Shown here piece by piece: positions 60,990 through 64,000 of a DNA stretch of 64,000 bases. A model generated the notes under the pieces. That model did no database searches. It worked only from the letters and a program-made list of their open reading frames with translations, and had not been told where the DNA came from. A program made the position numbers and the translations under genes. Source of the stretch: PGYR01 sp046290495 (GTDB lineage: Bacteria > Bacteroidota > Ignavibacteria > Kapaibacteriales > UBA2268); assembly GCA_046290495.1 (NCBI GenBank), contig JBKAGT010000001.1:180941-244940 (forward strand), read 5' to 3'. Position 1 is the stretch's first letter. Each line of letters starts with the position of its first letter.

Positions 60990-62246
60990 CTAATCGATTG
61001 TAGAAAAACTCAAATACTTGTGTAAGCATTCTGGTATATTAATTTTCTCTCCATCGTAATATTTTTCAATCAGAGCAACCATAATACGAGGAGTAGCTAA
61101 AGCACTTCCGTTTAGAGTATGCACAAACTCTGGTTTGCTGTCTGCTGTTCTTTTGAATCTGATGTTGGCTCTTCTCGCTTGGAAGTCGATGAAGTTAGAA
61201 CAGCTCGATACCTCTAGCCAATTCTGCTCGCCCTCTGCCCACACTTCTAAGTCAATAGTCTTTGCTGAAGCAAAACTTGTGTCGCCTGTACATAGTTGAT
61301 TCAAACGATAAGTGAAACCCAGTTTAGTGAGCAAATTCTCTACGTCCTCTACCATCATATCTAATTCATTCCAACTATCTTCTGGTTTTACGAACTTGAC
61401 TAACTCAACTTTGTTGAATTGGTGCACTCTAAGGAATCCTCTGACGTCTTTCCCATAAGACCCTGCCTCACGTCTGAAACACGGAGAATAGCCCGTTATA
61501 CGCTTGTTTAATTGGGTGATTGCTAATACTTCGTCTCTATGATAATTAGTTAGCGGTACTTCTGCAGTAGGAATTAGGTACATATTGTCTTCCTGTGCAT
61601 GGTACATATCCTCTGCCATCTTTGGTAACTGACCAGTTCCACGCATAGAATCTTCGTTTACCACAAATGGAGACATCATCTCGTAATATCCGCGGCTTGT
61701 GTTCTCATCTAAGAAGAAGTTAATCAAGGCACGTTCCAAGGCTGCACCCTTACCAGTGTAGAAAGCAAAACCACTACCAGACACCTTAGCACCACGCTCA
61801 AAGTCGAGCATTCCCAGCTTTTTTGCTATTTCTATGTGGTCTGGTTTATCTGTTTTTACTGGTTCGCCCACTGTTTTGAATATTACGTTGTCGTCTTCAG
61901 TCTTCCCAACTGGAACTGACTCATCGTGTACATTTGGGATCTGAAGCAAGATAGAGTTGAACTCTTCCTCTATCTCAGCCAGATCAGAATCCATTTGCTT
62001 TATATCACCCGAAACTTTACGCATTTGGTCGATTTTGGGTTGAGCGTCTTCATTGTTTTTCTTTGCATCAGCTATTTCTTTAGTCACTTTGTTTCGTAGT
62101 GCCTTCAGTTGTTCCACCTCTACTATCAGCGAGCGGCGGCGTTCATCTAGCTCCAGTGCTTTATCTATGTCTGCATTGGTATTTTTGTTAGCAGTAGATT
62201 TTTTTACTAGCTCGGGATTATCACGAAGTAAATTAATATCAATCAT
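60990..62246 (-). CDS. serS: Seryl-tRNA synthetase
   Basis: A 418-residue class II aminoacyl-tRNA synthetase. The N-terminal long antiparallel coiled coil that grips the tRNA variable arm covers about 30-105 (ELDERRRSLIVEVEQLKALRN). Catalytic motifs follow: motif 2 region CFRREAGSYGKDVRGFLRVHQF, LCTGDTSFASAKTIDLEVWA, and motif 3 NGSALATPRIMVALIEKY. It starts IDINLLRDNPELV. The C-terminus CLHKYLSF is normal. Full length and expected to be essential. Confidence 0.97.
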   Translation of the reverse strand: MIDINLLRDNPELVKKSTANKNTNADIDKALELDERRRSLIVEVEQLKALRNKVTKEIADAKKNNEDAQPKIDQMRKVSGDIKQMDSDLAEIEEEFNSILLQIPNVHDESVPVGKTEDDNVIFKTVGEPVKTDKPDHIEIAKKLGMLDFERGAKVSGSGFAFYTGKGAALERALINFFLDENTSRGYYEMMSPFVVNEDSMRGTGQLPKMAEDMYHAQEDNMYLIPTAEVPLTNYHRDEVLAITQLNKRITGYSPCFRREAGSYGKDVRGFLRVHQFNKVELVKFVKPEDSWNELDMMVEDVENLLTKLGFTYRLNQLCTGDTSFASAKTIDLEVWAEGEQNWLEVSSCSNFIDFQARRANIRFKRTADSKPEFVHTLNGSALATPRIMVALIEKYYDGEKINIPECLHKYLSFSTID

Positions 62247-62405
62247 TTTAGTTTCATCAAGTTATGTTATTCAATATGCTTACAAAATTAACAGAAAAAG
62301 ACGATACGGCTATGAAATGAGTGAAAAAAGTTTACTTCCAAAAAAATAGAACACAAAAATTGTATATATTGAATTAATTGTGATTAATTAATCTTTCAAA
62401 TATTT

Positions 62406-63800
62406 ATGAAAACTATTCTACTAGCTTCATTATTTACACAACTTATTTTTCAATTCTCATTTGCTATAGCAGATGACAAACCCCTCTCAGGACAAGCCAA
62501 AATAGATTCCCTCCTCGCCGAGCTACCTAAGGCAAAGGGTGATACTAATCATGTGAATCTGTTGAAAAGTATATCTTTCACTTATAGCGGAAGTAACCCA
62601 GATAAGGGTATTGAATATGGTGAGAAGGGGCTTGCTTTGTCAATAGAACTAGATTGGAAAGATGGGGTAGCAAGTTCATATAATTCAATAGGTACAAACT
62701 ATCAATACCAATCGAATTACTCAAAAGCAATGGAGTACTTTTCAAAAGCTCTAGAAATTAATGAAGAGTTAGGAGATAAAAAAGGAGTTGCAACTAATTC
62801 ATTAAATATTGGAAATATATATCAAATTCAATCAGACTACGCTATAGCCTTGGAATACTATGATAAAGCTCTAAGGTTAAATGAAGTTTTGGGAGATGAA
62901 AGAGGAATTGCGATAATTTTTTTAAATATGGGGAATATTTACCTTTACCAATCGAATTACTCAAAAGCAATGGATTATTATGATAAATCTCTTAAAATTA
63001 ATGAAGAATTAGGAAATAAAGGAGGAGTTGCAGCCAGTTTAGGAAATATTGGTATTGTTTACTACAAACAAATGAATTACCAGAAATCCTTGCAATATTT
63101 TGGTAAAGCTTTAAAAATAAGTGAAGAGTTAGGTGATAAATATGGTATTGCAACCAATTTGGGAAATGTTGGAAATACTTACAATGAACAATCCAACTAT
63201 CCTAAAGCTTTAGAATATTATAACAAAGCCTTAAATTTCAACGAGGAGATGGGAGATAATCATGGGGCAGCAGTCAATTTAGGAAATATTGGGAAAGTTT
63301 ATTTAGTTCTCTCACAAGATGTTGTTTCTTTAAATCCAAATGAACTCAACAATTATATTAGTTTAAATAATGAAATCAACCTAAATAAATCGATAGAATA
63401 TTCCCTTGAGTCTATTAGAATATTTGAAGAAATTGGAGAGCTAGATTTTAGAAGTCTAATTCTTGAAAATTTAGCTAATGCTTATAAGGCAAAAGGTGAT
63501 ATGACTAAAGCCTATGAAGCTTTAGAAGAACATCACAAACTTAAAGACTCAGTTTTCAACCAAGAAAATGCTGAAAAAATAGCTGCCCTAGAGAAGGCCA
63601 GAGAAGATGACCTAAAGCAAAAAGAAATAGAAAAACAAAAGATACAAATAGCTGAGCAGGAGAAACGAGAACAGCTTATACTCTATTTCTCAATCGGGTT
63701 TATTATTGTGATGGCAATTGTTATGTTTATAATCTACCGATTACTGAAACGCTCGGATAAGTTACTTTATAATGTGCTACCAGTAATCGGTAGATTATAA
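62406..63800 (+). CDS. TPR-repeat membrane protein, C-terminus broken by inverted repeat (probable TPR adenylate cyclase or sensor)
   Basis: 464 codons as read. After a signal peptide (LASLFTQLIFQFSFAIA) come six or more 40-residue TPR units at about 70-300, with the recurring pattern NYSKAMEYFSKALEINEELGD, then a helical linker, a coiled coil (EKAREDDLKQKEIEKQKIQI), one TM helix (LILYFSIGFIIVMAIVMFII) and LLKRSDKLLYNVLP. In TPR-linked class III nucleotidyl cyclases, LLxNxLP leads straight into the catalytic domain. Here the frame ends six codons later, inside the right arm of a perfect inverted repeat, so the last residues (VIGRL) are not native. The real protein probably continued. Confidence 0.75.
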   Translation: MKTILLASLFTQLIFQFSFAIADDKPLSGQAKIDSLLAELPKAKGDTNHVNLLKSISFTYSGSNPDKGIEYGEKGLALSIELDWKDGVASSYNSIGTNYQYQSNYSKAMEYFSKALEINEELGDKKGVATNSLNIGNIYQIQSDYAIALEYYDKALRLNEVLGDERGIAIIFLNMGNIYLYQSNYSKAMDYYDKSLKINEELGNKGGVAASLGNIGIVYYKQMNYQKSLQYFGKALKISEELGDKYGIATNLGNVGNTYNEQSNYPKALEYYNKALNFNEEMGDNHGAAVNLGNIGKVYLVLSQDVVSLNPNELNNYISLNNEINLNKSIEYSLESIRIFEEIGELDFRSLILENLANAYKAKGDMTKAYEALEEHHKLKDSVFNQENAEKIAALEKAREDDLKQKEIEKQKIQIAEQEKREQLILYFSIGFIIVMAIVMFIIYRLLKRSDKLLYNVLPVIGRL

Positions 63801-64000
63801 ACATAACAATTGCCATCACAATAATAAACCCGATTGAGAAATAGAGTATAAGCTGTTCTCGTTTCTCCTGCTCAGCTATTTGTATCTTTTGTTTTTCTAT
63901 TTCTTTTTGCTTTAGGTCATCTTCTCTGGCCTTCTCTAGGGCAGCTATTTTTTCAGCATTTTCTTGGTTGAAAACTGAGTCTTTAAGTTTGTGATGTTCT
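63527..64000. repeat. Perfect inverted repeat, 220-bp arms, reaching the window edge
   Basis: Bases 63527-63746 are exactly repeated in reverse complement at 63781-64000, separated by 34 bp (63747-63780). Position x pairs with 127527 minus x; no mismatch was found on reading. The left arm is coding (coiled coil and TM helix of the TPR protein), and the right arm is its mirror, with no coding logic of its own. It is either a fold-back artefact at a contig end or a true inverted duplication that continues past the window. Confidence 0.95.

Noticed and set aside
1..64000. CRISPR array, tRNA or rRNA genes
   Set aside because: No regularly spaced repeats, T-arm patterns with acceptor stems or rRNA segments were recognised. 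A dedicated tRNA scan was not possible.

Overview
The window is AT-rich chromosomal DNA from a Gram-negative member of the Bacteroidota/Chlorobiota (FCB) group, possibly near Ignavibacteria or Kapabacteria. The evidence is at least six proteins with type IX secretion (T9SS) C-terminal sorting domains, TonB-dependent receptors, a PorE-like OmpA/PD40 protein, Omp85 and RlpA-type envelope proteins, separate HldA and HldC heptose enzymes and many SCDD/SCKE-type lipoproteins. The genus cannot be fixed from sequence alone. No rRNA, tRNA, CRISPR array, prophage or complete classical IS was seen.

Layout. 1-1713: heat-shock cluster on the minus strand (two Hsp20 genes, then dnaK running off the edge). 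1938-6188: tandem pair of T9SS-sorted propeller-like proteins. 6389-9914: small outer-membrane barrel, caspase-like lipoprotein, TonB receptor. 10031-21389: a cobalamin riboswitch followed by a tightly packed operon of three paralogous T9SS propeller proteins, a BtuB-like receptor, a secreted protein and a BtuG-like lipoprotein, which reads as a surface vitamin B12 capture system. 21427-30141: DUF58 protein, lipoprotein, NmrA-like reductase, GT-C-like membrane protein, YyaL-type protein, methyltransferase and an envelope protein, with palindromic repeats between some of them. 30211-32226: PorE-like protein.

32518-41500 is one minus-strand operon: purK, Omp85, mnmG, rfbD-like, hldA, hldC, manC-like, rlpA-like, DUF2141. 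Two perfect parS sites lie in the gaps on either side of mnmG. 41643-45532: HNH nuclease, T9SS protein, lipoproteins, and a DUF559 nuclease-like gene between two copies of a palindromic repeat. 45651-52012: YciO-type protein, amino-acid permease, MarC, two paralogous lipoproteins, dapA and a coupled PP2C phosphatase. 52014-52936: a REP-associated transposase between two hairpin arrays. 52937-58529: RND efflux operon. 59072-64000: truncated propeller gene, rpiB, an AT-rich gap with DnaA-box-like sites, serS, and a TPR protein that is cut by a perfect 220-bp inverted repeat reaching the window edge.

The best candidate for an undescribed system is the riboswitch-controlled B12 operon with T9SS-exported, metal-loop-bearing propeller paralogues. 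Other points of note are the two parS sites with a possible oriC about 22 kb away, two repeat-plus-nuclease mobile units (RAYT/REP and DUF559/palindrome), and two genes whose conserved N-termini appear to need AUU start codons.
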